From Promethearchaeota archaeon (GTDB taxonomy: Archaea; Asgardarchaeota; Lokiarchaeia; Sigyniarchaeales; SOKP01), in NCBI GenBank assembly GCA_019058445.1, contig JAHPZA010000010.1:496001-560000 (forward strand): a stretch of 64,000 nucleotides of DNA, read 5' to 3'. Position 1 is the stretch's first letter. The number at the start of each line of letters is the position of its first letter. Under the pieces are notes generated by a model. The model saw only the letters and a list, made by a program, of their open reading frames with translations. It made no database searches and was not told the DNA's origin. The position numbers were made by a program, and so were the translations under genes. This document shows, in pieces, positions 26,269-35,616 of this stretch.

Positions 26269-26419
26269 TTTAATTATTAAAATGAAATATGAAATCTAAA
26301 AATATGTAATAATGTAATTTTGAAATTCAATACAAAATTATAAAGACAGTCATGCAATTTAAGATATAAGGAACGCTTTTTAATAATTGACGTTAAATGG
26401 GATATTGGAGTTCTATTAA

Positions 26420-27535
26420 ATGCCACTTGAAAAAATAACTAATTTACCTAGAGCCGTAACACTCCAATTAACAGAAGCATGTAATCTCCGTTGTAGAATG
26501 TGTTATTATTGGGGTGACACAGGTTGTTATTCTAATGCTGAAGCTGGAATGAAACCAAAAACACTAGAATTTGAACTCTTGAAAAAAGTTATAGATTATT
26601 TAGCCCCTGCAAAACCTTTTTATAGTCTTTTTGGTGGAGAACCTCTGCTATATCCGGAATTAGAAGAATTAATTCTTAAGATAAAAGGTTTAGGTTCAAT
26701 TATAGACACACCGACTAACGGAACGCTGTTAACAGAATTTGCACCTATGATCGTGCGGTATGGATTTGATTCTGTGAGAGTGTCCATTGACGGACCCCGT
26801 GAAATTAATGATTCCCAAAGGGGCAAAGGAAGTTATGATAAAGCGATGGCAGGAATTGAAGCACTTTACCAAGAAAAAATAAGAACTGGAAAACGCATTC
26901 CATATATTGATATAATATATACGATAACTCCTACAAATTATCAATCAATCAAACAATTTTTTCTACAAGAACTCAATCTTTCGGCCATTGATAGAGTATC
27001 AATTCAAATGGAAAATTTTCTAACAGAGGAAATGGGGCAACAATATTCACAATTTCTTAAATCCGAATTCGGTCTCACAAGTGAGAGATATTGGAGAGGG
27101 CTATTACGTTCTCCTGAAGATTTCAAAACAATAGATGTGAATTTGTTGGCAACCCAAGTGAATTCGGTTTGTAAACGCTTAAGTGGTCTTGGAAAGACTA
27201 TTATGCTATTGCCCCCAACTTTTTCTCAAGAGAATCTTTCTGCGTATCTTAAAGCGGATTGGAAAAATATGACTGATCAATATCATAGTTGTTTAGTTCC
27301 TTGGTTTGGAGTAGATATAACGGCTAACGGAGATTTAGCTCCATGTCATGTATTTTATGATCTCGTAATGGGTAATCTGCATGAACAGACTTTTGAAGAA
27401 ATATGGAATGGAGATAATTATCAAAGATTTCGAGAATATATGCTGCAAAATAAATTTTTAAAAATTTGCCGAGGTTGCTGCATTCTTTATCTGGCAGGGA
27501 AGAAAAAAAGAAAAAGAGATCTCAAAAAGCAATGA
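26420..27535 (+). CDS. Radical SAM/SPASM protein
   Basis: CNLRCRMC at residues 21-28 holds the [4Fe-4S] cysteines, FGGEPLLYPEL is the SAM-binding strand, and VSIDGPREINDSQRGKGSYD is the usual next motif. The C-terminal SPASM part has C at YHSCLVPWFGVDITANGDLAPCH and KICRGCC. Peptide-modifying and cofactor-maturation enzymes share this layout. No precursor peptide is visible nearby, so the substrate is unknown. ATG 26420 follows a TGGAG site. Divergent from the GTPase/YqgF gene; the last 12 residues are strongly basic (KKKRKRDLKKQ). Confidence 0.88.
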   Translation: MPLEKITNLPRAVTLQLTEACNLRCRMCYYWGDTGCYSNAEAGMKPKTLEFELLKKVIDYLAPAKPFYSLFGGEPLLYPELEELILKIKGLGSIIDTPTNGTLLTEFAPMIVRYGFDSVRVSIDGPREINDSQRGKGSYDKAMAGIEALYQEKIRTGKRIPYIDIIYTITPTNYQSIKQFFLQELNLSAIDRVSIQMENFLTEEMGQQYSQFLKSEFGLTSERYWRGLLRSPEDFKTIDVNLLATQVNSVCKRLSGLGKTIMLLPPTFSQENLSAYLKADWKNMTDQYHSCLVPWFGVDITANGDLAPCHVFYDLVMGNLHEQTFEEIWNGDNYQRFREYMLQNKFLKICRGCCILYLAGKKKRKRDLKKQ

Positions 27536-27644
27536 AAAAAACTTAAGTTAGAACCATTTTGAAATTGATTTAATCTTACTCTCATTTCTTAAAATGGTTT
27601 CATTAAAAACTAAAATTTAATATTTACAGTAAATATTTTGCATT

Positions 27645-28331
27645 ATGAAACGAGATGAAGGACTTTTTAATCACTTTTTATTTAATTGCAAGTTAGAATT
27701 AAAAAAATTGCTTAATTTCCCCCATAGAATTACTCGTAGATCTAAGATTAAGAAATATTATAAGACTCATGATGAGATAAAGATCCACTTTGGAGGGGGA
27801 AAAGATAAGTTAGAGGGATTTCTCAATACGGACATTATTGGAAAGATTCCAATTAATATCACAAAAAAATTGCCTTTCCCTTTAGAATCAGTTAATATAA
27901 TTTACTCTTGTCATGTTATAGAACACCTTTTTTATAAACATTTTAAAAATTTTTTAAAAGAATCCTTTAGGGTATTGAAAAAAGATGGAAAGCATATCAT
28001 CATGACTCCATCTTTAACACGCTTAATCAATGCCTTGTATTATGAGGAGGATTTAAAATCTCCTCTATTAAAAGGACATGAAAAATTAGCAGGTGTTGAG
28101 CTTGATCCAGCACTATTATTAAACCGTATGATGAATACTTATTATGGTCATAGATTTATTCATGATTTGGAATCAATAAATCGCGTTGCAGAAAAGATTG
28201 GATATTCTGAAATAAAAATAATTAAGATCCCAGATATCCCTGACGAAATCATAAAAAAATATGCAATTATGAGGGAGAATAAGGGCGAAAGATGGAAAAT
28301 TGAAACAGAAACATATTTACTCATTAAATAA
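27645..28331 (+). CDS. SAM-dependent methyltransferase-like protein
   Basis: 228 aa of Rossmann methyltransferase type. IKIHFGGGKDKLEGFLNTDI resembles motif I of wbbD-like or glycosyl-cluster methyltransferases, VNIIYSCHVIEHLFYKHF carries the acidic/HxIEH motif II, and ESFRVLKKDGKHIIMTPS follows as in type-11 methyltransferases. The first 50 residues are basic. Related sequences often modify sugars or lipids of the cell surface; the target is not determined. A single gene between the radical SAM gene and a convergent phosphatase gene. Confidence 0.8.
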   Translation: MKRDEGLFNHFLFNCKLELKKLLNFPHRITRRSKIKKYYKTHDEIKIHFGGGKDKLEGFLNTDIIGKIPINITKKLPFPLESVNIIYSCHVIEHLFYKHFKNFLKESFRVLKKDGKHIIMTPSLTRLINALYYEEDLKSPLLKGHEKLAGVELDPALLLNRMMNTYYGHRFIHDLESINRVAEKIGYSEIKIIKIPDIPDEIIKKYAIMRENKGERWKIETETYLLIK

Positions 28332-28341
28332 TAAAATTAGT

Positions 28342-28803
28342 TTAATAATTTCTTCTATACCCTTCTATTGATTCAAGATAATCTAAAATAGATTCTCGTA
28401 TTTCAATGGCAGGTAATATCTGATGCGACTTCCATACATAATTCATAGCATCACGCCAGCTCCATGAAGGATTTTCTTTTAATAACCACGCGACTACTAA
28501 TCCTCCACTCCGTGATATACCCATTGCACAGTGCACTAAAACCTTCCCTTTCTTTTCTTTAATATGTTTATCCATGAAAGCTAAAATATCTTTAATAAGT
28601 TCATGAGGTGGATATGTATTATCTGGAAATCCTTTATATAAGTAAGCATATCTTCGAAAAGGAGGCATATAATGTTTTTTTTCCATCAAGTTTACAATCG
28701 CAGTAATGCCTTCTTGTTCCAACTTATCAAAATTTAATCTTGGCCAATAAGCACCTATATAAAGGTTCTCAATAACTTTATATATCTCATCCATATCAGG
28801 CAT
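28342..28803 (-). CDS. Dual-specificity protein phosphatase
   Basis: 153 aa cysteine phosphatase. The P-loop VHCAMGISRSG holds C92 and R98 (Cx5R), preceded by KEKKGKVLVH. YIGAYWPRLNFDKLEQEGITAIVNL and the aspartate D61 in GFPDNTYPP (general acid) fit the dual-specificity family, as does the late helix ILDYLESI. It removes phosphate from Ser, Thr or Tyr residues. Convergent with the methyltransferase gene, single gene. Confidence 0.93.
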   Translation of the reverse strand: MPDMDEIYKVIENLYIGAYWPRLNFDKLEQEGITAIVNLMEKKHYMPPFRRYAYLYKGFPDNTYPPHELIKDILAFMDKHIKEKKGKVLVHCAMGISRSGGLVVAWLLKENPSWSWRDAMNYVWKSHQILPAIEIRESILDYLESIEGYRRNY

Positions 28804-28932
28804 TAATTAATAAAAAGAATTTTCTAAGAAAATTAAATTTTTTGAGTATTAATTTTAGTAATCATTCTTAAAGCAGATTATAAGATATGAAAATGCAAAA
28901 AAATAAAAAATTGATATTATCTATAAACTTAT

Positions 28933-29319
28933 TTATTGAATTTCACTTAAATCGCGACTAGCTATTATATTGGCACCAGAACCTAAAATATTTTCAATTA
29001 AAATGTCACCGGCTTTTATAGGAGCTTTTATCTGTTTCACAGCAATTTCTTTTACAGCTTCTTCAAGTTTATCTTTCAAAATAGGCACATCCGTTCTAAC
29101 AGGAACTAACGGCAGAAATCCATTTTGAACTCTCATGGTTGTCGTCAAAATCCTTTTTGGTTCATAATATTCTTGTTGTGCATATTCTAAACCTCTCTTG
29201 CATGTATATCCCTCAAAACTGATATCTCCACTCTCATTTTTTTTCACTTGAATTTCACAACCTGTAGGACATACGATACAACGGATCACCCGGACTACAC
29301 TTTGGCTACTTTCTTCCAT
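28933..29319 (-). CDS. DUF1667 protein, third gene of a GlpA-type operon
   Basis: 128 aa with IRCIVCPTGCEIQV and FEGYTCKRGLEYAQQE, the four-cysteine pattern of DUF1667, and the family's VPVRTDVPILKDKLEE segment. DUF1667 genes are typically found after a GlpA-like FAD dehydrogenase and a NADH-oxidase-like flavoprotein, as here. The cysteines probably hold an Fe-S cluster that passes electrons. It starts 6 bases after the gene at 29326-30639. Confidence 0.9.
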   Translation of the reverse strand: MEESSQSVVRVIRCIVCPTGCEIQVKKNESGDISFEGYTCKRGLEYAQQEYYEPKRILTTTMRVQNGFLPLVPVRTDVPILKDKLEEAVKEIAVKQIKAPIKAGDILIENILGSGANIIASRDLSEIQ

Positions 29320-29325
29320 CTTTTA

Positions 29326-30639
29326 TCAATCCTCCTCAATTAATACTTCAGGTCGAGGTATAACTTCGATTTCAATGCGTTTACAATCCTTATTTAAACC
29401 GATTTCTTCCAAATTTAGATTTAATTCGATCATTTCACTTGGTATAACATAAATTTTCTTTTTTTTATAGATAACTCCATTTTCGTCTTTAAATTGAATA
29501 AGCACTCTTCTATCAGGATATCTTACTCTAAAAGTAAATATGATCTCTTTTGCTATATCACTTTTATTTATTACATCCGGTTTGACGTAATTAACATTTT
29601 CTCCGGCAATACATTTTATTTGTCCGTTCTTTTTTGTATCATTTCCATATCTATTATTAATATAATCAATAGCATAGTTCCCCGCTCGTTTTGCTTCTGC
29701 AGTTACTAAATCAACTAAATCATGTACTTGTAGTACATTTCCGCAAGCGAAAACTCCTTCTATTGTTGTTTCCAAATTGTTATCGACAATTGGACCATTA
29801 TTAGAGGAAAGTTCTGCTCCTGCGTTGAATGTCAATTCATTTTCGGGAATTAGTCCAACAGATAACAAAAGCGTGTCACATTCTATAAATTTATCTGTAC
29901 CAATAACTCTATCAAAATTTCGGTCGACTTTTGAAATTGTGACTCCTTTTATCCTATTTGCACCGTGGATCTTTGTTACCGTATAGTTTGTAATTAGGGG
30001 AATATCATAATCTTCTAAACATTGTACTTGATTTCTTAATAAACCACTGACGTATGGCAGAATCTCAACAACTGCCTTGACTTTACAGCCCTCCCAAGTT
30101 AATCTTCGCGCCATAATCATCCCAATGTCTCCGCTTCCTAAAATCACGTATGTTTTTCCAGGCAACCACCCCTCCATATTTACAAATCTCTGGGCTTGAC
30201 CAGCAGTGTAGATCCCTGAGGGTCTAAAACCAGGTATATTGATTGCGCCTCTTGGTCTTTCACGACATCCCATTGCTAAAATTACGGCTTTTGCTTGTAT
30301 ATTAATAACTCCTTCTCGTTTATTTATAGCAATTAATGTTTTATATTGTTTCTCAGGCGTTCCCGGCTTTATTTCAATAACCATAGTATCAAGTTCATAG
30401 GGGATTTGTAATTTATGAACTTCATTGATAAATCTTTGAGCATATTCAGGACCAGTTAATTCTTCATTAAACTCTTTTAATCCAAAACCATTATGAATGC
30501 ATTGCAAAGTAATACCCCCCAATTCTCTATCTCTTTCTAATATTAATACACCTAGCCCCGCTTTTTTAACTTCAACTGCCGCTGCAAGACCTGCCGCTCC
30601 TGATCCGATTACTGCGACATCAGTTTCATATTTAATCAA
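29326..30639 (-). CDS. FAD/NAD(P)-dependent oxidoreductase of a GlpA-type operon
   Basis: 437 aa flavoprotein of the pyridine nucleotide-disulfide reductase fold: FAD-binding VAVIGSGAAGLAAAVEVKKA at residues 9-28, an NAD-binding YVILGSGDIGMIMARRLTWEG near 165-185, and an FAD motif EGVFACGNVL near 295. The region between holds FGLKEFNEELTGPEYAQ and AVILAMGCRERPR. It starts with TTG and overlaps the stop of the GlpA-like gene by 4 bases (TTGA), a mark of coupled translation. It likely transfers electrons between the GlpA-like dehydrogenase and NAD(P). Confidence 0.9.
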   Translation of the reverse strand: MIKYETDVAVIGSGAAGLAAAVEVKKAGLGVLILERDRELGGITLQCIHNGFGLKEFNEELTGPEYAQRFINEVHKLQIPYELDTMVIEIKPGTPEKQYKTLIAINKREGVINIQAKAVILAMGCRERPRGAINIPGFRPSGIYTAGQAQRFVNMEGWLPGKTYVILGSGDIGMIMARRLTWEGCKVKAVVEILPYVSGLLRNQVQCLEDYDIPLITNYTVTKIHGANRIKGVTISKVDRNFDRVIGTDKFIECDTLLLSVGLIPENELTFNAGAELSSNNGPIVDNNLETTIEGVFACGNVLQVHDLVDLVTAEAKRAGNYAIDYINNRYGNDTKKNGQIKCIAGENVNYVKPDVINKSDIAKEIIFTFRVRYPDRRVLIQFKDENGVIYKKKKIYVIPSEMIELNLNLEEIGLNKDCKRIEIEVIPRPEVLIEED

Positions 30640-32108
30640 TCTTCGACCCCTCCCTGTTCCATGTTTTTCAGGATAAAATCTTTTGTTCTTCCTACTAAGA
30701 AGTTAGTATCTTCTCCTCTTTTCGTAACCTCATCATAAGGAATATTTAATTCTCGTGAAAGTATTTCAATCACGCGTGGCCGACAAAATCCACCTTGACA
30801 TCGACCCATCCCAGGTCTACACCTAAACTTCACACCATCTACCGTTCTTGCCCCTACCGGAGAATGAATTGAGTCAATAATTTCTTTCTCAGAAACAGTC
30901 TCACAACGGCAAATGATATTACCCCACGCAGGATCGTCTTTAATTTTTTGATCAAGCTCTTCCATAGTAAAGTCATGAAACCGTTCAGGTTTAGGCCTAA
31001 AAGGATTATAAGTTTCTTTTATTTTTAATTCTTCTCCGAGCAATTCAAGAAAACTTTCGACTTTTTCGGCGATTGCAAAACAGGAAGTTAAACCAGGAGA
31101 TAAAATTCCTGCTACATTAATAAAGCCATATACATCTGTATTGTCAATAATAAAATCATAAGTATCTGGGACAGCTCTAAGACCAGCAAAATTTCTGATA
31201 GCACTCCGTTCTGGGATATTTGGAACCAAACTTCTGGCGCCTTCCAGAATTTCTTTTAATCCCGCCGTTGTAGTTGCGATATCTTTTTTATCAGTAATAT
31301 TTTGGGCATTTGGACCAACAAATGTATTTTCATGAATCGTAGGACATACTAAGATACCTTTTGAGATTTTAGTGGGAGTCGGAAATAAGATTTTATTTAG
31401 ATGAAGAACATTTCGATCGAATAAGATATATTCCCCTTTTCTGGGCATAATATCAAAATAATCAAGACCTACCATTTTAGAAATCTTCCTAGCATATATT
31501 CCAGCGGCATTTATGACATTACGCCCTTCAAATTCATCTTGTTTTGTTTTAACCGTGAAAGTGTAATCAGAATGACTTATCTTTGAGACCTTATGGTTTC
31601 TGAAGAACTTAACACCATTCATCGCGGCGTTTTCTGCCAAAGCGAAAGTCATTTCATAGGGACTTACAATTCCAGCCGAAGGCGCATGCAAAACTCCCAC
31701 AACTTCCTCTGTTAAGCTGGGTTCCATATGTAATATTTTTTTCTGATCTAAAATTATCTCTAATCCGAGAACACCATCCTCCGTTCCTTTTTTTCTATAT
31801 TCTTCCAAAGTTTTTATTTGGTTATCTTCTAAAGCAACCACAAAAGAGCCAATTCTTTTAAAAGGAAAATTTAGCTCTTCTGCTGCTTGAGTATACATTT
31901 TATTACCTTTAATGCATAAGTTTCTTTTGACATACTCTCTTTCAGCAGCATATCCCGCATGAACAACACCAGAATTCGCTTTAGTAGTTCCCGAAGCTAA
32001 GTCTGCTTCTTTTTCTAATAAACATATTTTCAGATCATATTTTGATAAAGTACGTGCGATGGTGCAGCCGCTAATTCCTCCACCAATAATTATAACGTCA
32101 TAGATCAA
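30636..32108 (-). CDS. GlpA-like FAD-dependent dehydrogenase with C-terminal [2Fe-2S] domain
   Basis: 490 aa. The N-terminal YDVIIIGGGISGCTIARTLS is an FAD Rossmann site, followed by the DAO fold typical of anaerobic glycerol-3-phosphate dehydrogenase GlpA (VVHAGYAAEREYVKRNLCIKG, AIRNFAGLRAV). The C-terminal CRCETVSEKEIIDSI and RPGMGRCQGGFCRP carry the four cysteines of a BFD-like [2Fe-2S] domain. It would oxidise sn-glycerol-3-phosphate to dihydroxyacetone phosphate, or a related 2-hydroxy acid; substrate not certain. Start TTG 32108. Heads a three-gene operon with the flavoprotein and DUF1667 genes, an arrangement known from Thermotoga and clostridia. Confidence 0.88.
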   Translation of the reverse strand: MIYDVIIIGGGISGCTIARTLSKYDLKICLLEKEADLASGTTKANSGVVHAGYAAEREYVKRNLCIKGNKMYTQAAEELNFPFKRIGSFVVALEDNQIKTLEEYRKKGTEDGVLGLEIILDQKKILHMEPSLTEEVVGVLHAPSAGIVSPYEMTFALAENAAMNGVKFFRNHKVSKISHSDYTFTVKTKQDEFEGRNVINAAGIYARKISKMVGLDYFDIMPRKGEYILFDRNVLHLNKILFPTPTKISKGILVCPTIHENTFVGPNAQNITDKKDIATTTAGLKEILEGARSLVPNIPERSAIRNFAGLRAVPDTYDFIIDNTDVYGFINVAGILSPGLTSCFAIAEKVESFLELLGEELKIKETYNPFRPKPERFHDFTMEELDQKIKDDPAWGNIICRCETVSEKEIIDSIHSPVGARTVDGVKFRCRPGMGRCQGGFCRPRVIEILSRELNIPYDEVTKRGEDTNFLVGRTKDFILKNMEQGGVED

Positions 32109-32315
32109 GTTTTTTTAACCCCCACGATGGAATTTTTCAATGATTTAATATTAAATACCACTATTTTAATTATTAAATTACAATATATCTTTAAAACTTA
32201 TTTGAAGGGAGAATGTTTTCCTATTGATAAGATTAATTTTAAAGAAATTTTTTCTCTAAAAGTTAAGAATTTATTTTATTACATTTTGGACTACGATATC
32301 TTTCCTAAAGGCAAT

Positions 32316-32600
32316 CTATGGGATGAAAAGTAGAAGTAACCAGATGAGGTTAAAAATAATTGTTATGAGGATGAGAACTTTTGTTACGGGATTAAATAAT
32401 GTATTTTTTAAGGATTTATTAATTCTCATTTCAAGATCACCATTTAATAAATTCTCTACAGAGCTGAAATTACTCACTAATTCTTTATTCATGTGGATAG
32501 AGCCTAAAAATCTTGGTTTTGATAAATTATTTATAGAATTGGCGAGTGCATCTGAAGTGAAAAGACCGTTAGGTCTCTTTTTCTTATCAGTTTCTTTCAT
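32316..32600 (-). CDS. Small tail-anchored membrane protein
   Basis: 94 aa: a polar N-terminal part (ENLLNGDLEMRINKSLK) followed by one hydrophobic segment at the end (about 72-93, VLILITIIFNLIWLLLLFI). The reverse strand here has a rival frame of similar length, but this one has a natural charge pattern and a clean tail anchor, so I prefer it. No clear ribosome-binding site precedes ATG 32600. It lies 114 bases from the longin-like gene on the same strand. Confidence 0.45.
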   Translation of the reverse strand: MKETDKKKRPNGLFTSDALANSINNLSKPRFLGSIHMNKELVSNFSSVENLLNGDLEMRINKSLKNTLFNPVTKVLILITIIFNLIWLLLLFIP

Positions 32601-32714
32601 TTTAACTTTTTAAATTTTCTGTATATTCAAGAGAAAGTAATTCTTTTCTTCTTAAATTATTTACGATTGTGAAATATAAAAAACCATAAATCGGGTAAAA
32701 CAGTTAATATTAAT

Positions 32715-33125
32715 TTACCAAAATGCTTTTTGAAACTTCTTTAAAGTGTCTTCTAAACTATCTTCAATATCTTCATTAAAGTTAGCAAAAACGTTTACGT
32801 CAGAATCCCAAGATTCTAAAATAGTTGAATATTTATTAAAAAACTTTTCTGCTATGATCTTGAGTTCTTCTTGCACTCTTTTCTCTTTAACCTTTTTCCC
32901 TGAGTTTGCGACAAATAAATAACCCTTATCTTTATAAATTGTAAATCTTATAGAACTCAGTTCAAAATTAGAAAGTCCTCCTTTAGCTAGTTCAGTTGCG
33001 AATGAATTTAAAGCAGTCATTAGTGCGCCAAAAAGCTGTTCATTTACCTTAGGATTAAACACCCTGCTAAATACTACTATCCCACTTTCGTTAAGAATCC
33101 ATATATCTTGAAGGACTTTTACCAA
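32715..33125 (-). CDS. Longin-like (small) protein
   Basis: 136 aa. The start VLQDIWILNESGIVVFSRVFNP and a run of strands (LSSIRFTIYKDKGYLFVANS) followed by helix VQEELKIIAEKFFNKYSTIL have the order beta-beta-helix-beta-beta-beta-helix of longin and related clathrin-adaptor small-subunit folds. In Asgard archaea longin and roadblock proteins work with small GTPases in trafficking-like roles. The assignment is by pattern, not by a catalytic motif, and a roadblock fold is an alternative. No small GTPase gene is adjacent. Confidence 0.6.
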   Translation of the reverse strand: MVKVLQDIWILNESGIVVFSRVFNPKVNEQLFGALMTALNSFATELAKGGLSNFELSSIRFTIYKDKGYLFVANSGKKVKEKRVQEELKIIAEKFFNKYSTILESWDSDVNVFANFNEDIEDSLEDTLKKFQKAFW

Positions 33126-33291
33126 CTGTATCCCCGCACTTAATTGAGCATTTTATTTATTTTAAAGTTATAAGATGATAGAAATAAAACATTTATATAA
33201 ATTTTCTTTTATGATTATAAATGATAATTAGACACTTAAAATAAGAACAAAGCTCATTTTTCATGGAATTGTTTAGGATATACAGATGAAA

Positions 33292-34608
33292 CTAAGTCAA
33301 TTTTGTGATAGTAATATTATCAATTAAGTAAAGGGGTCCAAAATCGTTAGGCATCCCCCAGGATTCTAAAGAGATAGTCATTTTTGCAATTTCTTTCTTT
33401 ACGTCAACGAGAATAAAATGATAAGCTTCTTCTTTTTCTGCTATAAAATCATAATTATAAACAGAATATAAAGGGGCCCCAGCACCACCTGTGACTATAT
33501 AGATTGAATCATTTAAGTTTGTATAATTATATTGTTCTGAATTATCATAATCATCTAACTTACTAGAATTAATCATAGGATAACTGCGCTCATAGTGATG
33601 ATTATGTCCACATAAAATAAGAGAAACATTATATTTATCAAAGAGCGGCTTCCAATGTTCTTGATGGTAGTCAGAAGATCTACTCGTGTGCAATAAGGGA
33701 TGATGCAAAAACACAAAATTGAAAGTATTTTCTTGAGATAGCTGAATTAGGGTTTGGTTTAGCCAATTTGTTTGATCATCATCGCCTACAGTATAATCAT
33801 TTGAATTAAGAATAATAAAACCTACTCCTCCATAATTAAAGTAGTAATAACGTTCAGTGTCAGTGCCATACATAAGTAGATTATTATACATCTTAGTAGA
33901 CAAGCCACCTTCATGATTACCCTCAACGTATACTCCTTGTTTATAAGCAGTTAAAGCTTCTGTATCATCAAAATATTCATTCCATTCATTTTGTTCTGTG
34001 CCTATTTCTACTATATCTCCCGTATGAACAATGAACTCGAAATTATTTCTAAATGATGCCATTATTTTTTCTACTAAAGTTCTTCGTTCAAGCCTCTGTG
34101 TTCTACTATCTCCATAAACTAAGAAGGATATATTTGATATGTCTCTATTTGCTAATGTAGTAAAGTTCATGATTTCTCGTTTAGTAATATTGTCTGAACG
34201 CACTTGATAATGATAAGTAGTATTGGGCGATAAATTAACAAGTTCAGCATAATAAATATAAGTGGAACTTGTGAGTTGCGTAGAGTTTGGTGTGATTTCT
34301 GTAGCTGAAGACAAATCTGCACTCATAGAATATGATAATTTTGGTTCTGTTGCGTTTTTTTCCGTATACCAAGAAATTACAATCGAATCATTATAGTTAT
34401 AAATAAAAGTTAACCTTATTCCTTTTGGTGTAAGCGTTAAGGGTGATAAAATTATTGAGTCTGAATCATCATCATTACTAGAATTAGATTTTGAATGTGT
34501 TTCATTTAAAATTGTTATATAATAAATTGTAGAAAAAATTAATAAAAAAGAGATAAATCCAATAGCGATTATTTTTTTTAATCTCGTAGGACTAACTGAA
34601 ACATTCAA
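33292..34608 (-). CDS. Membrane-anchored purple acid phosphatase-like metallophosphoesterase
   Basis: 438 aa. A single N-terminal hydrophobic segment (about 11-33) makes it a membrane-anchored or secreted protein facing outward. Residues 55-160 form a fibronectin-III-like domain (ATEPKLSYSM, LSPNTTYHYQVRS) as in purple acid phosphatases. The catalytic domain has FLVYGDSRTQ, VHTGDIVEIG, VEGNHEGG, FVFLHHPLLH and LCGHNHHYERSYP, the full five-motif metal site with the GHNH and GNHE signatures. It would cleave phosphate esters outside the cell. Ser/Asn-rich stretches suggest a surface linker. Confidence 0.9.
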   Translation of the reverse strand: MNVSVSPTRLKKIIAIGFISFLLIFSTIYYITILNETHSKSNSSNDDDSDSIILSPLTLTPKGIRLTFIYNYNDSIVISWYTEKNATEPKLSYSMSADLSSATEITPNSTQLTSSTYIYYAELVNLSPNTTYHYQVRSDNITKREIMNFTTLANRDISNISFLVYGDSRTQRLERRTLVEKIMASFRNNFEFIVHTGDIVEIGTEQNEWNEYFDDTEALTAYKQGVYVEGNHEGGLSTKMYNNLLMYGTDTERYYYFNYGGVGFIILNSNDYTVGDDDQTNWLNQTLIQLSQENTFNFVFLHHPLLHTSRSSDYHQEHWKPLFDKYNVSLILCGHNHHYERSYPMINSSKLDDYDNSEQYNYTNLNDSIYIVTGGAGAPLYSVYNYDFIAEKEEAYHFILVDVKKEIAKMTISLESWGMPNDFGPLYLIDNITITKLT

Positions 34609-34754
34609 ATTTATCTATTCATACCAAACTTATCACTTCTTAAAAATTTATGCGCTAATTTTTTTAACCACGAAATAGAATAAATTTATTTTCAATTATA
34701 TATTAGCCTCTACTTTAAGGTTGAAAAAAAAATAAGAAGTTTAATCACAAATTT

Positions 34755-35501
34755 TCACTCTTCGGTTGCTTTAGGGCGAATATACCCAAGGTAAGCTCCT
34801 AAGAATCCAATAACAACGAAACTCCATGCTAAATAATAGAATATTGTAAAACCTTGACTTCCCATGATAATTGTTATACGGTCGATTAAAACGAATATAA
34901 ATGTTAAAATGAAGCTAAGATTCATAATTGCCAATGATAGAAATGCCCTTTTATACATAGGATCGTTAACAGTCTTATAAGCACTTATTAATCTAATAGT
35001 GAAGGAAATGTAAATTACACCCATAAATATTAAAATATTTAAAAAATTAATCGCATCCAATAATGTGTTCCCACGTTCATAGATAAAAATTGTAAAGAAT
35101 ATAACATAGCTTCCAAATACAAAAACTAGGATTCTTTGATTTTTGTTATAATCTTTCTCAAAGACCCCTACTTTTAAGAAGTAGGAGTAGATTACAGAGA
35201 TGGTTACGAATAAAATAGTAATTCTAAAGTCTACAATCCTAAAAAGAAACCAATTTAAAGGTGTATTTGGGAATTTAACATTAGGTTGATTATACACATA
35301 ATCAATATCAGTAGTGAGTACAATTATTTTTGAAATCCAAGCGAATACTATTGCGATTACCATGCTAATAAAGATTATAAATAAGTATAATGTGAGTTGA
35401 TGTCTCTTAATCAAATACTTTCTAAGTATTAACCATGAAATAATAGCTCCAATTATTGAAACTATCATTTCAAAAATCATTCCTACAAAAACGGGGTTCA
35501 T
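34755..35501 (-). CDS. Polytopic membrane protein of unknown function
   Basis: 248 aa with about seven membrane helices (near 5-25, 35-60, 82-105, 122-143, 155-172, 190-212, 220-240) and short polar loops. The ATG at 35501 is followed by a typical membrane start (NPVFVGMIFEMIVSIIGAII). No recognisable motif. The late GAYLGYIRPKATEE tail is cytoplasmic in the positive-inside sense. Divergent from the CruF-like gene. Confidence 0.7.
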   Translation of the reverse strand: MNPVFVGMIFEMIVSIIGAIISWLILRKYLIKRHQLTLYLFIIFISMVIAIVFAWISKIIVLTTDIDYVYNQPNVKFPNTPLNWFLFRIVDFRITILFVTISVIYSYFLKVGVFEKDYNKNQRILVFVFGSYVIFFTIFIYERGNTLLDAINFLNILIFMGVIYISFTIRLISAYKTVNDPMYKRAFLSLAIMNLSFILTFIFVLIDRITIIMGSQGFTIFYYLAWSFVVIGFLGAYLGYIRPKATEE

Positions 35502-35616
35502 AGATTGACTATAATAGATTTTTTATTTAAAATTTTTTATTTTTCTTTATGTGCTTCGTATTTCAATTTGATATTTTAAAAAAATATTTAAGTTTAAAAG
35601 GAGAATAAATGTTATT

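Noticed and set aside
32127..32333. Plus-strand 68-residue frame rich in Phe, Lys and Ile
   Set aside because: No ribosome-binding site, low-complexity AT-rich composition and partial overlap with the better-supported minus-strand tail-anchored gene.
32323..32613. Plus-strand 96-residue frame opposite the tail-anchored gene
   Set aside because: It is the complement of a frame with a natural tail anchor; its own residues (clusters of Leu, Phe, Ser) look like antisense of hydrophobic coding sequence.
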